From Methylobacterium bullatum (GTDB taxonomy: Bacteria > Pseudomonadota > Alphaproteobacteria > Rhizobiales > Beijerinckiaceae), in assembly GCF_014845095.1 (NCBI RefSeq), contig NZ_NKUG01000040.1, forward strand, positions 1 through 38,008: a stretch of 38,008 bases of DNA. The letters are read 5' to 3'. Shown piece after piece: positions 1 through 7,645 of this stretch. How positions within the stretch are numbered: position 1 is the first letter of the stretch; each line of letters begins with the position of its first letter. A program made the position numbers and the translations under genes. Below the pieces are notes generated by a model, which saw only the letters and a list, made by a program, of their open reading frames with translations, did no database searches and had not been told where the DNA came from.

Positions 1-180
1 GGTGAAGGCCCACTGGATCGCCGCCCGGTCGAAGCCGAACTTCTTCTGGATGTCGGGGACGAAGAACGTCCAGCCGTATTGCAGGTTGGCGATCATCACC
101 ATGCAGATCACGCCGATCACCAGCTGACCCCAGCGGTATCCATCGGATACTCGCCCGGTCGTTGTTTCCGCCCTCGTCAT
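1..180 (-). CDS. OxlT-like MFS oxalate/formate transporter, N-terminal 60 residues
   Basis: The reverse strand encodes the start of a membrane protein from an ATG at 178-180, and the frame is open to the window edge, so the gene is partial. A GGAGGA ribosome site lies 7 nt upstream. After a short hydrophilic stretch (residues 1-14) comes a first membrane segment containing VIGVICMVMIANLQYGWTFF, then PDIQKKFGFDRAAIQWAF. The LQYGWT element followed by a segment ending AAIQWAF matches the start of the oxalate:formate antiporter OxlT and its MFS relatives. Known OxlT exchanges oxalate for formate across the inner membrane. The oxc/frc genes 4-7 kb away support the oxalate role, but substrate is inferred from context. 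A 19-bp palindrome shared with the oxc promoter lies about 100 nt upstream. Confidence 0.85.
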   Translation of the reverse strand, partial: MTRAETTTGRVSDGYRWGQLVIGVICMVMIANLQYGWTFFVPDIQKKFGFDRAAIQWAFT

Positions 181-281
181 CGCGTCCTCCACGTTGTTCT
201 ATTGTGCATCATTCGAGGCATTGGAGCCGGTTGACCGGCATCCGATCCAAGAGAAAGCCGGCCATTGGCGCTGCCGACATT

Positions 282-300
282 CTGGTATGTGGAATACCAG
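282..300. promoter_or_regulatory. Operator-like palindrome 1 of the oxalate cluster
   Basis: CTGGTATGTGGAATACCAG has perfect 7-bp arms (CTGGTAT / ATACCAG) around 5 nt. It is the best copy of a motif found four times in this window, always between genes of the oxalate cluster. TGG...CCA palindromes of this size are typical targets of FadR-subfamily GntR repressors, and such a regulator is encoded at 7941-8633. The link to that regulator is inference. It sits about 100 nt upstream of the transporter start codon. Confidence 0.65.
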
Positions 301-393
301 CCTCTCTCGGACGTGTCGGCTCGTCAAGAGCGAGATACAGAAAAATCGATTCCGCAACGCAGCAAACAGGGATTATTTTCAAGATGTCATCAA

Positions 394-410
394 ATCGAAC
401 AAAGTTCGAT
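394..410. repeat. 17-bp perfect palindrome ATCGAAC-AAA-GTTCGAT
   Basis: Seven-base perfect arms flank an AAA centre in the control region between the transporter and the CBS gene. The sequence differs from the TGGYAT operators. It could be a binding site for a second regulator or a small hairpin; nothing else identifies it. Confidence 0.4.
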
Positions 411-695
411 GTGAGCCATGCAATAGAAACAACACTAATGGTCGAACACCAATTCGCCATGCTCGTTCGTGCATATTACGTTACACGCGAACGGAAACCG
501 CCCGGATCTCAAATCTGAGACAGGCAGACACGTCATTAGCTGGAAACGACGATCCGTGCAGTGGGTCAGTCCGTACGCCTGGATCCTGCCCCTGGGGATT
601 CCCCACGCCACGGTCATCAGGCGACACCCATCGGTGGAATCGAGGGTGGCGCTCTTCCCGGTCCAGGCACCGGCACCATAGTTCTATTTCTTCCG

Positions 696-724
696 TTGAC
701 AATAGGTATTCTGCATACCAGAGT
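696..724 (+). promoter_or_regulatory. Predicted promoter of the CBS gene with operator palindrome 2 in its spacer
   Basis: A consensus -35 box TTGACA (696-701) is followed after one base by TAGGTATTCTGCATACCAG (703-721), the second copy of the cluster palindrome. The operator therefore fills the -35/-10 spacer, a classic repressor position. With a 17-nt spacer the -10 would be CAGAGT (719-724), a weak match. The same TTGACA-plus-one-base-plus-palindrome arrangement occurs on the other strand before oxc (7646-7671). Confidence 0.6.
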
Positions 725-761
725 CTTCCTCCAACAAGCGATCCCTGAGGGAGGCGACGCC

Positions 762-1184
762 ATGGAAGCCAGCCAGTGGACCGGCAATGGCGCGGCCCGA
801 CTCCAGTATATCCGCATGGATCGGTCGGCGAGGGACGCATTGCGGTTGCTGCGCAGTCCTGGAGTCGAGGCCCTCGTCGTGATCGACGGTGATCGTCCGA
901 CAGATGGAGCCATCATCGGGATCGTCACCGAGCGTGAGATCTTCCGCGCCATGGCGGCGCGCGGTCTCGAAGCGCTGGACAACCTCGTTTGGATGCTGGC
1001 GAAAGAGGATTTCACCTCCGTCGACGTAGGAATGTCCCGTGCCGACAGGCTGAAGCAGTTCTGCGCCCACAAAACCGATCATCTCGCGGTGACGGATGGT
1101 TTCGTCCTCACAGAGGTCCAGAGCATCTGGAACTGCGTCGATGAGATGTCCGCAGGCGGTGGACCGGCCGAGGCCGGAGCATGA
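762..1184 (+). CDS. CBS-domain-pair protein, 140 aa
   Basis: The start ATG at 762 follows GAGGGAGG at 747-754. The protein is essentially one divergent CBS pair. The first module contains ALRLLRSPGVEALVVID and ends with GIVTEREIFRAMAARG, the usual end of a CBS1 module. The second runs from FTSVDVGMSRADRLKQFC through KTDHLAVTDGFVLTEVQS. CBS pairs bind adenine nucleotides (AMP, ATP, SAM) and act as energy or ligand sensors, often controlling a partner. There is no attached effector domain, so a separate partner is likely. The second module has lost the usual closing 'G(I/L)(V/I)S..D' element, so only one nucleotide site may be intact. Its promoter carries the oxalate-cluster operator, which ties it to oxalate metabolism; the exact job is unknown. 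Confidence 0.8.
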   Translation: MEASQWTGNGAARLQYIRMDRSARDALRLLRSPGVEALVVIDGDRPTDGAIIGIVTEREIFRAMAARGLEALDNLVWMLAKEDFTSVDVGMSRADRLKQFCAHKTDHLAVTDGFVLTEVQSIWNCVDEMSAGGGPAEAGA

Positions 1185-1306
1185 ACGCGTATTCAGTGCC
1201 GGGATCGTAACCAACCCACAATTGTAGCCCCTGGTGCCGCAGACTAGGTTATGCGCAATCGATCTTCGCATTGTAGTATTGCAGCGCAAAACAAACGTAT
1301 CGCAAC

Positions 1307-1327
1307 CGCAGGACAAGATATCCTGCG
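1307..1327. repeat. Inverted repeat CGCAGGA-N7-TCCTGCG
   Basis: The 7-bp arms are perfect around CAAGATA. There is no T-run after the stem, so it is not a standard terminator. It may be an RNA hairpin in the leader of the small gene at 1505 or a binding site. Confidence 0.35.
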
Positions 1328-1449
1328 CATGATCATTGACCCACACCCGTTTTGCATTCAAAATTTATCCAAGGTGCCCAGGCATTTCGGCCTTCGGACG
1401 AGGCGCGATTCAGACTGGGTATCGAGGCAGGGAGACGCTACGGGATCGT

Positions 1450-1470
1450 GCCGGTCGGCAACAGACCGGC
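1450..1470. repeat. Inverted repeat GCCGGTC-N7-GACCGGC
   Basis: The 7-bp GC-rich arms are perfect around GGCAACA, ending 34 nt before the start of the small gene at 1505. No T-run follows. The position just before a ribosome site would allow an effect on translation; this is inference from position only. Confidence 0.35.
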
Positions 1471-1504
1471 CCTGCGCATCTCGTGGACAACAGGGTTAGC
1501 AGCG

Positions 1505-1786
1505 ATGCGTTACTTGGCCATTCTTGAATGTCCCGTCATCTTCGGTGGTGAATCTCCCAATGGGATGACCAGCATGGACATGTGTCCCTCGGCTGGCATC
1601 ACACGCGGTCTTATCAGCCGACATGTTAAAGTGATCGATTCCAGGGTCATCGCCGTCTGTATCTGGCAGAGCGAGTTCTGCGCCAAGCTGTTCTTCGACG
1701 CGGATTGGTACGATAAGGCGGGAGTCCTCTGGGGGGACCGCTATCAGCTGCGTCTCGAGGCCATTGACGAGGCAGCTGTCGCGTAA
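1505..1786 (+). CDS. Small conserved-looking protein, 93 aa, possible ferredoxin-like (ABM/YdhR-type) fold
   Basis: The ATG at 1505 has AGGG (1492-1495) at 9-nt spacing; the frame is also open further upstream to an ATG at 1352, but that extension looks non-coding. The protein begins MRYLAILECPVIFGG, carries TSMDMCPSAGITR, and ends with a strand-helix block: SRHVKVIDSRVIAVCIWQS followed by EFCAKLFFDADWYDKAGVLWG. This alternation of beta strand, 'WQS'-type turn and an amphipathic helix is reminiscent of small ferredoxin-fold dimers such as antibiotic-biosynthesis-monooxygenase-like or YdhR proteins, which are often heme- or substrate-binding. That assignment is tentative. It lies between the CBS and P-loop genes in the same direction, 74 nt before the latter. 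Confidence 0.65.
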   Translation: MRYLAILECPVIFGGESPNGMTSMDMCPSAGITRGLISRHVKVIDSRVIAVCIWQSEFCAKLFFDADWYDKAGVLWGDRYQLRLEAIDEAAVA

Positions 1787-1860
1787 GTTCAGGCGAGCTG
1801 GATTTCTTGACGACGACGCCCGGCCGCCAGCGAAGGTGCTGAATCTCGGAGCGGTCGGTG

Positions 1861-3687
1861 ATGTCCATCCCGGAGAGCAGAATCGCGGATCTGGCTGAGC
1901 CAAGGCCACGGGAAGAATACGGCCCTTGGAATCCGGGTCTCGAATCGAACCTGCCCAGGGCGTTCCTCGCCCTGGAGACGATCTACCGGCCCGACAATGT
2001 CGAGACCACCCTCGCGGACGCTCGCGAGATGATGGACGTTAGCGGGCTTCCGCTGATGCAACTGGTCCGGTTCCGGGCAGAGCGCCTCGTCGTCCACGAA
2101 GTTCTCATCCGTGTCATGGCCGACCTGTCGGTTCCGGTCGGCCGGACCTATGGCGATCTCGGAGTGAATTTCCGCGCCATGGTCGGCACCATCCTGCGCG
2201 ACGGAATCGCGTCCCATGAGGATGAGATCTCCGACCTGCTCGACCGCGTTCGAAGCGATGCGACGCAGATCCTCGAGCGGGAACTCTCCGCGATGTTCCT
2301 GTCGAAAGGTCCGGAGAAACCGGTCAGGACACGGGCGTCCTTGTGGCAGACGATCCTCGGCTCGTCCGGACATGCAGGGTGCCGGGGGGAAACTCTCACA
2401 CCGGAGCAGTCTGCACTCCTGCATCTCGACGCATGGCAAGCCCGATGTGCGGCAGCGCCTGAACCCATCGAGGCGGCGGCCTGCACGGCATTGCGTCAGG
2501 TGGTGACGAGTATCGTCAGCCGGCGCGGTTTCCTTATCCGCGACAAGGCACTTCTCTCACGTCTCGCCTGCACGCTCGTTTCGAACCAGCATGGCAGCAC
2601 GCGGATCGGACAGCTGATCGAGCCATGGGTTCGCGATGTCGTCGCCAGCCAAAGCTACCATGTGTTGAAGGCCCAGATCCGGCCGGTAGTCATGAACGTC
2701 AAGGGTGCCTCGGCATCGGGCAAGAGCACGATCCGGCCCTATCAGCGGGCGCTTGCCGGGCGGCTCGGGCTCGATGAATCGGATTTCGCGGTGATCACGC
2801 CCGACGTCTGGCGCAAGTTCCTGCTCGATTACGACAGCCTCGGCCCGGCCCGGCGCTATGCCGGGACCCTGACAGGGCGAGAGGTCGAAATCATCGATCG
2901 CAAGCTCGACCGGCATATGGCGGTGAAGGCCGCCGAAGGCCGCATCTCGCATCTCCTCATCGACCGGTTTCGTTTCGACAGCTTCACCGTCGATGCCGGC
3001 GCCGAGAGCGGCAGCCAGCTCCTCACCCGCTTCGGTCACAGCGTCTACATGCAGTTCATGATCACGCCGCCGGAGGCGACGGTGGAGCGGGCTTGGAAGC
3101 GCGGCGAGCAGTTCGGCCGCTACAAGGCGGTGGAGGATCTGCTCGCCCACAATGTCGAAGCCTATACCGGCATGCCGCGCCTGTTTTTCACCTGGGCGCT
3201 GAGAACGGACAAGCAGGTCCATTTCGAGTTCCTCGACAACAGCGTGCCGGAGGGTGAGCGGCCGAGAACGGTTGCCTTCGGCATCAACGGCGCGATGACC
3301 ATCCTCGACCTGAAATTCATTTTCGATATCGATAGGTACCGCAAGATCGATGTCTCCGCGCGGTCGGCCGACGAGGTCTATGCCGCCGCCGGCTCGATGG
3401 AAGCTCAACAGAACATGAGCTTCCTGCGCGATTGCGTTCGCCGGATGACGACGATCCGATTCGCCGATCACGGAACGGGGCGGGTCTATGCGCGGCTCGA
3501 AAGCAGCCGCCTGTCCCATCTCTCCGCGGACGCCGTCTCACGCGCGGCCGAGGACCCTGACCTGCACGCGGCCTTGGCCCTTATGGGCGTAGCGGACCAG
3601 TGTCCGGCCATCGCGGAACCAAGAGAATGGCTTCGACCGGAGGACACCCACACGCTGGGCCGATGGGGCGACGCGGCCAGGTCCTGA
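1861..3687 (+). CDS. Zeta-toxin/kinase-like P-loop protein with a long helical N-terminal region, 608 aa
   Basis: Translation most likely starts at ATG 1861 (an in-frame GTG directly precedes it). Residues ~1-270 are a helix-rich region of no recognised family. A Walker A motif GASASGKS lies at residues 282-289. The following ITPDVWRKFLLDYD, LLIDRFRFD and QFMITPPEATVERAWKRGEQFGRYK segments match the layout of the zeta-toxin/AAA_33 kinase group: a P-loop, a 'D..R' substrate loop, and 'TPPE..lER...R' before an R-containing lid. Zeta-type enzymes phosphorylate small molecules (UDP-sugars in the classic toxins). No epsilon-like antitoxin is next to it, and the gene sits in an oxalate cluster, so a metabolic or regulatory kinase is more likely than a toxin. 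Product and substrate are unknown. A short GC-rich hairpin (about 3754-3768) follows the gene. Confidence 0.8.
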   Translation: MSIPESRIADLAEPRPREEYGPWNPGLESNLPRAFLALETIYRPDNVETTLADAREMMDVSGLPLMQLVRFRAERLVVHEVLIRVMADLSVPVGRTYGDLGVNFRAMVGTILRDGIASHEDEISDLLDRVRSDATQILERELSAMFLSKGPEKPVRTRASLWQTILGSSGHAGCRGETLTPEQSALLHLDAWQARCAAAPEPIEAAACTALRQVVTSIVSRRGFLIRDKALLSRLACTLVSNQHGSTRIGQLIEPWVRDVVASQSYHVLKAQIRPVVMNVKGASASGKSTIRPYQRALAGRLGLDESDFAVITPDVWRKFLLDYDSLGPARRYAGTLTGREVEIIDRKLDRHMAVKAAEGRISHLLIDRFRFDSFTVDAGAESGSQLLTRFGHSVYMQFMITPPEATVERAWKRGEQFGRYKAVEDLLAHNVEAYTGMPRLFFTWALRTDKQVHFEFLDNSVPEGERPRTVAFGINGAMTILDLKFIFDIDRYRKIDVSARSADEVYAAAGSMEAQQNMSFLRDCVRRMTTIRFADHGTGRVYARLESSRLSHLSADAVSRAAEDPDLHAALALMGVADQCPAIAEPREWLRPEDTHTLGRWGDAARS

Positions 3688-3881
3688 CTGTCGGCCGGCG
3701 AATGCCTCTCAGTCCCGCGATCACATGAGAAAGTGCCTTTCGCGGATGCGCCCGACGCCGGCTCCCGGCGGCAACCAACTTCAGCATGCGTCTGAGACAT
3801 GCCTGGTCGAAGGAATGTGATATATCAGTTTGCGCCGCACCATGGCATCACGATGTTGCAACGCGCCATCGGGAGCCCACC

Positions 3882-4043
3882 ATGCTCGTCACCATCTTCG
3901 CCGCCGTTCTCTGCATGATCGCTCTTCAGGTCGTTCTCGTGGTGAAAGCCGCCGATCTCCTGTCGGTGCGCCCTGACAAGACCGGTTCCGAGAGCCGCGG
4001 TTACGTGGGAGGTTCGGCCGGACGCTTCACCGGCATTGCCTGA
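3882..4043 (+). CDS. Small single-span membrane protein, 53 aa
   Basis: The ATG at 3882 is preceded by GGGAG. Residues 1-27 (MLVTIFAAVLCMIALQVVLV then VKAADLL) form one hydrophobic span; the rest is short, polar and glycine-rich (SESRGYVGGSAGR). Nothing in the sequence gives a function. It lies between the P-loop gene and the frc terminator and is convergent with frc. It could be an inner-membrane anchor or regulator, or be unrelated to oxalate; a spurious call is possible given its size. Confidence 0.5.
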   Translation: MLVTIFAAVLCMIALQVVLVVKAADLLSVRPDKTGSESRGYVGGSAGRFTGIA

Positions 4044-4064
4044 TCGACTGCCCCTAAACGAAAG

Positions 4065-4098
4065 AGCGCGGCATCGGACCCGAGGCCGACACCGCGCT
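4065..4098 (-). terminator. Intrinsic terminator of the oxc-frc operon
   Basis: The arms at 4065-4077 and 4086-4098 pair along 13 positions. The two mismatches on the plus strand become G-U wobbles in minus-strand RNA, and there the stem is followed by CUCUUUCGUUU. It lies 78 nt past the frc stop, so it ends minus-strand transcription. Confidence 0.65.
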
Positions 4099-4175
4099 GA
4101 GTCGGGAGGAGTTTCACGTCGTGCACGCGAGCCGGGATGTTGAGACAATCGGCTCGCGCTTCGTTCAGGAGCGGA

Positions 4176-5450
4176 TCATTCGGCGGCGATCCTCTGGACT
4201 GCGCCGATCGCCCCTGATTCCGAGATCTTGAGCCGGTCGTTCTCGGAATAGCCGAGGACGTCGCGCAGGATCTCGTCGGTATGCTCGCCCAGCAGGGGCG
4301 AGCGCTTGACTTCGACCTGACTCGCCGAAAGTCGGATCGGGTTTCCCACGGTCAAGTATTTCCCGCGCTCCGGATGGTCGACCTCGACCACGGTGCCGGA
4401 TTTTCGCAGCGACTTGTCCTCCGCGATCTCCTTCATCGAAAGGATCGGGCCGCAGGGGACGTGCAGCGCGTTGAGCGTTTCCATCGCCTCGAACTTGGTC
4501 TTCGACATCGTCCAGGCTTCGACCCGCGTGAAGATTTCGTTCAGATGCGGCAGGCGCGCTTTCGGCGTCGCGTAATCGGGATGGGTCTTCCAGGTCGGCT
4601 CGCCGATGACGTTGCAGATCGGCTCCCAGACCGCGCCTTGTGCGATGAAATAGATGTAGGCGTTGGGATCGGTCTCCCATCCCTTGCACTTCAGGATGCG
4701 ACCCGGCTGGCCGCCACCGGAATCGTTACCCGCGCGCGGCACGGAATCGCCGAAACCGATCCCCTCCCCGTACTGGCTGTATTCCTCGAGCGGACCGCGC
4801 TCCAGCCGCTGCTGGTCGCGCAGCTTGACCCGGCAGAGGTTGAGGACGCCATCCTGCATGGCGCAATCGACCTTCTGGCCAAGGCCCGAATGGGTCCGCT
4901 GGTAAAGCGCCGTGACGATGCCGAGGGCCAGATGAAGGCCGGTGCCGGAATCTCCGATCTGAGCGCCGGACACCATCGGGATATCGGTGCGGAACCCCGT
5001 GGTGGAGGCCGCACCTCCCACGCATTGGGCGACGTTCTCGTAGACCTTACAATTCTCGTAAGCACCCGGTCCGAACCCCTTGACCGAGGCGAGGATCATG
5101 CGGGGGTTGGCTTGGTGGATCGCCTCCCAAGTCAGACCCATCCGGGCGAGAGCGCCGGGCGCGAAGTTCTCCACGAGAACATCGCACTCCTTCACCAGAC
5201 GCCACATCACCTCGATCCCCTTGGGGTTCTTGGTGTCGAGGGTGATCGACCGCTTGTTGTGGTTCAGCATCGTGAAATAGAGGCTGTCCACATCGGGAAT
5301 GTCCTGAAGCTGCTGGCGTGTCGCGTCGCCAACGCCCGGACGCTCGACCTTGATCACGTCCGCGCCGAACCAGGCCAGGAGCTGGGTACAGGTCGGGCCG
5401 GATTGGACATGGGTGAAGTCGAGGATCTTCACGCCTTCGAGGGCATTCAT
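4176..5450 (-). CDS. frc: Formyl-CoA:oxalate CoA-transferase
   Basis: This class III CoA-transferase moves CoA from formyl-CoA to oxalate, giving oxalyl-CoA and formate in the cytoplasm. It regenerates the substrate of the neighbouring oxalyl-CoA decarboxylase. The ATG at 5448-5450 gives [20 protein letters not shown], the family N terminus, behind a GGAAGAG site; an in-frame extension to 5507 is unlikely. Length is 424 aa, against 428 for the Oxalobacter enzyme. Gln16, Tyr58, Tyr137 and Asp167 (in [12 protein letters not shown]) line up with the known active-site Gln17, Tyr59, Tyr139 and catalytic Asp169. The mobile glycine loop appears as SGGGQPG near residue 250. The gene is the second of a minus-strand oxc-frc pair, 91 nt after oxc, and is followed by a terminator. 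Confidence 0.95.
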   Translation of the reverse strand: MNALEGVKILDFTHVQSGPTCTQLLAWFGADVIKVERPGVGDATRQQLQDIPDVDSLYFTMLNHNKRSITLDTKNPKGIEVMWRLVKECDVLVENFAPGALARMGLTWEAIHQANPRMILASVKGFGPGAYENCKVYENVAQCVGGAASTTGFRTDIPMVSGAQIGDSGTGLHLALGIVTALYQRTHSGLGQKVDCAMQDGVLNLCRVKLRDQQRLERGPLEEYSQYGEGIGFGDSVPRAGNDSGGGQPGRILKCKGWETDPNAYIYFIAQGAVWEPICNVIGEPTWKTHPDYATPKARLPHLNEIFTRVEAWTMSKTKFEAMETLNALHVPCGPILSMKEIAEDKSLRKSGTVVEVDHPERGKYLTVGNPIRLSASQVEVKRSPLLGEHTDEILRDVLGYSENDRLKISESGAIGAVQRIAAE

Positions 5451-5491
5451 AGGACTCTTCCGCGTTGAAGGGCGTTCGGCGGATATGGGCG

Positions 5492-5528
5492 CCGGCCGCT
5501 CCTGCATCGCTGACGCGGGAGCGGCCGG
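5492..5528 (-). repeat. Perfect 11-bp hairpin between oxc and frc
   Basis: CCGGCCGCTCC (5492-5502) and GGAGCGGCCGG (5518-5528) pair perfectly around a 15-nt loop, starting 13 nt after the oxc stop. There is no T-run on the minus strand. Such intercistronic stems often protect the upstream mRNA or reduce read-through, which would set oxc above frc; this role is inferred. Confidence 0.55.
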
Positions 5529-5541
5529 ACGGACCGACGGC

Positions 5542-7281
5542 CTACTTCTTCTTTTTCACTGCGCTTTGCGGGTTGAGGCTGCCGATATTGCCGCTCTCGG
5601 TGCCGGCCTGGGGGTCGATCACTGCGTTGATGAGCGTCGGGCGACCCGAATCCATGGCTGCGTTGACGGCCTGGGAGAGCTCGTCCGGCGTCGTCGCGTT
5701 GACGCCCACGCCGCCGAAGGCCTCCATCATTTTATCGTAACGGGAATCCCGGACGAAGACCGTCGTTCCCGGATCGCGGCCGGTCGGGTCCGTATCGGTG
5801 CCGCGATAGATGCCGTTGTTGTTGAACACGACGATGCAGACCGGCAGGTTGTAACGGCAGATGGTCTCCACCTCCATGCCGGAGAAGCCGAAGGCGCTGT
5901 CGCCCTCGACGGCGAGGACGGGCTTGCCCGTTTCCACGGCGGCGGCGATGGCGAAGCCCATGCCGATCCCCATGATGCCCCAGGTGCCGACATCGAGACG
6001 CTTGCGCGGCTGGTACATGTCGATGATGCCACGCGCAAGATCGAGGGTGTTGGCGCCCTCGTTGACCAGGATCGCGTCGGGCCGCTCGGCGATGATGGTC
6101 TTCAGTGCGCCGAGCGCGCCGTGGAAGTCCATCGGCGTCGAGTTCTTGCGCAGCTTCGACGCCATCTTGCCGAGGTTCTCCTCCTTCTTGGCGGAGATGG
6201 CATCGGTCCAGGATGTCGGCGGGGCCTGCCAGTCTCCCTTCATGCCGTCGAGGAGCGCTGAGACGCAGGAGCCGATATCACCGACGATGGGGGCCACGAT
6301 CTCGACATTGGAGTCCATCTCTTTCGGCTCGATGTCGATCTGGATGAACTTCTTGGAGCCGGGGGCGCCCCAGGTCTTGCCCTTGCCGTGGGAGAGCAGC
6401 CAGTTGAGGCGCGCGCCCACCAGCAGGACGACGTCGGCCTCCTTGAGGACGAGCGAACGGGCGGCACCCGCCGATTGCGGATGGGTGTCGGGCAGGAGGC
6501 CCTTGGCCATGCTCATGGGCACGTAGGGGATGCCACTGGTTTCCACGAGAGCCCGGACCTCGTCATCGGCCTGCGCATAAGCCGCGCCCTTGCCCAGAAC
6601 GATGAGGGGGCGTTTGGCGCTCTTCAGGACATCGAGTGCGCGCTTGATCGCGGAGGGGGCCGGCAGCTGGGCCGGGGCCGCATCAATGACCTTGACCAGG
6701 GATTTGGCGCCGGCCTCGGCCTCCATCACCTGGGAGAAGAGCTTGGCGGGCAGGTCGAGATAGACACCGCCCGGGCGGCCGGACACCGCCGCGCGGATGG
6801 CACGGGCGACGGCGATGCCGATATCGGCGGCATGAAGCACGCGGAAGGCCGCTTTGCAGAGGGGCTTGGCGATGGCGAGCTGGTCCATCTCTTCGTAATC
6901 GCCCTGCTGCAGGTCGACGATCTCGCGCTCGGACGAGCCGGAGATGAGGATCATCGGGAAGCAATTGGTGGTGGCGTTGGCGAGCGCCGTCAGACCGTTG
7001 AGGAAACCGGGGGCCGAAACCGTGAGGCAGATGCCGGGCTTCTTCGTGAGGAAGCCCGCGATGGCGGCCGCATTGCCGGCATGCTGCTCATGGCGGAAGG
7101 AGATGACACGCATGCCCGCAGCCTGGGCAAGACGACCGAGATCGGTGATCGGAATACCGGGAACACCGTAGATCGTATGAATATCGTTGAGCTTCAACGC
7201 ATCGATGACGAGATGAAAGCCATCGGTGAGCTCAGGCTCCGCCGAAACGTCGACATCGATTCTCTGGGCCAAAGCGGACAT
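5542..7281 (-). CDS. oxc: Oxalyl-CoA decarboxylase
   Basis: This thiamine-diphosphate enzyme converts oxalyl-CoA to formyl-CoA and CO2, and formyl-CoA then feeds frc. The ATG at 7279-7281 follows GGGAGAG; the product is 579 aa (the Oxalobacter enzyme is 568). The N-terminal Pyr domain carries the catalytic glutamate Glu65 in [16 protein letters not shown]. The central domain has the Rossmann-like segment around residues 190-350. The C-terminal PP domain shows the ThDP/Mg motif [20 protein letters not shown] followed by FNNNGIYRG; the third position of the usual GDG is Ser, as in this family. The gene leads the oxc-frc operon, with a predicted operator-controlled promoter about 360 nt upstream and a long structured leader. 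Confidence 0.96.
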   Translation of the reverse strand: MSALAQRIDVDVSAEPELTDGFHLVIDALKLNDIHTIYGVPGIPITDLGRLAQAAGMRVISFRHEQHAGNAAAIAGFLTKKPGICLTVSAPGFLNGLTALANATTNCFPMILISGSSEREIVDLQQGDYEEMDQLAIAKPLCKAAFRVLHAADIGIAVARAIRAAVSGRPGGVYLDLPAKLFSQVMEAEAGAKSLVKVIDAAPAQLPAPSAIKRALDVLKSAKRPLIVLGKGAAYAQADDEVRALVETSGIPYVPMSMAKGLLPDTHPQSAGAARSLVLKEADVVLLVGARLNWLLSHGKGKTWGAPGSKKFIQIDIEPKEMDSNVEIVAPIVGDIGSCVSALLDGMKGDWQAPPTSWTDAISAKKEENLGKMASKLRKNSTPMDFHGALGALKTIIAERPDAILVNEGANTLDLARGIIDMYQPRKRLDVGTWGIMGIGMGFAIAAAVETGKPVLAVEGDSAFGFSGMEVETICRYNLPVCIVVFNNNGIYRGTDTDPTGRDPGTTVFVRDSRYDKMMEAFGGVGVNATTPDELSQAVNAAMDSGRPTLINAVIDPQAGTESGNIGSLNPQSAVKKKK

Positions 7282-7325
7282 CGTGTTCTCTCCCTGGTTC
7301 TTTGCTGTTTTGTTATGATTTGTGA

Positions 7326-7377
7326 CCCGCTGGGCAGGCGAGCCGATGAGGTGACGTCCCCATCGTGGGGCAGCGGG
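7326..7377 (-). promoter_or_regulatory. Structured segment of the oxc 5' leader
   Basis: CCCGCTG (7326-7332) pairs perfectly with CAGCGGG (7371-7377), and a nested stem CCCCA/TGGGG (7358-7362 with 7366-7370) stacks directly inside the 3' arm. The element ends about 35 nt before the oxc ribosome site. It could be an RNA control element or only a chance GC-rich fold; no known riboswitch class is recognised. Confidence 0.35.
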
Positions 7378-7645
7378 GGCGTCCACGGCCGCACGTCTCG
7401 GCGAACCCGTATTTTTCTTAAGTCAGACCGAAAAAATTATGACCTCCTCAAGCAAACAGCTCATGCTTATCTTGAAGACCGTCCGTAAACCTCCCGACCG
7501 AAGGGCTACGGAACGTAATGCGTTATAATGCGTGTCCCTACGTCGACAGCGTGCTGTGATGCCACCGCCAATCCGCCGAAGCCTCATCACGACCGCGCTC
7601 AGGCCGCGTTACAGTCGGATAACCCTCCGCATCTCTCGACAATTG

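Larger units (their letters stand above)
181..761. other. 581-nt intergenic region with regulatory palindromes
   Basis: No convincing gene is visible here; the open frames have no matching ribosome site or recognisable protein. It separates the divergent transporter and CBS genes. It holds two copies of the 19-bp oxalate-cluster palindrome (282-300 and 703-721), a perfect unrelated 17-bp palindrome (394-410), and a TTGACA -35 box at 696-701. The first ~500 nt are less GC-rich than the coding flanks, as expected for a control region. Confidence 0.6.
1185..1504. other. 320-nt gap with two small hairpins
   Basis: No gene is supported between the CBS gene and the next small gene. The gap holds two inverted repeats of the same geometry (7-bp arms, 7-nt loop) at 1307-1327 and 1450-1470. 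No clear TGGYAT operator is present, so the downstream genes may be read from the promoter near 700 or from an unrecognised one. Confidence 0.5.

Noticed and set aside
437..454. TGGT-N5-ACCA inverted repeat (439-451) resembling the oxalate operator
   Set aside because: The spacing between half-sites differs by 4 bp from the four consistent copies and the flanks do not match.
209..460. 83-residue minus-strand open frame between the transporter and the CBS gene
   Set aside because: It has no ribosome site, no recognisable protein pattern, and it covers two palindromes in a control region.
1861..3687. Classic zeta toxin of a toxin-antitoxin pair
   Set aside because: No small antitoxin gene overlaps or adjoins it, the protein is about twice the usual size, and it is embedded in a metabolic cluster.
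7432..7472. Possible 13-codon leader peptide in the oxc leader on the minus strand
   Set aside because: It has an ATG and stop but no ribosome site and no repeated codons or paired terminator to suggest attenuation.
7510..7533. EcfG-like promoter GGAAC-N16-CGTG and TATAAT at 7524-7529
   Set aside because: The stress-promoter -10 is imperfect, the TATAAT has no fitting -35 on either strand, and the operator-linked promoters explain the flanking genes better.
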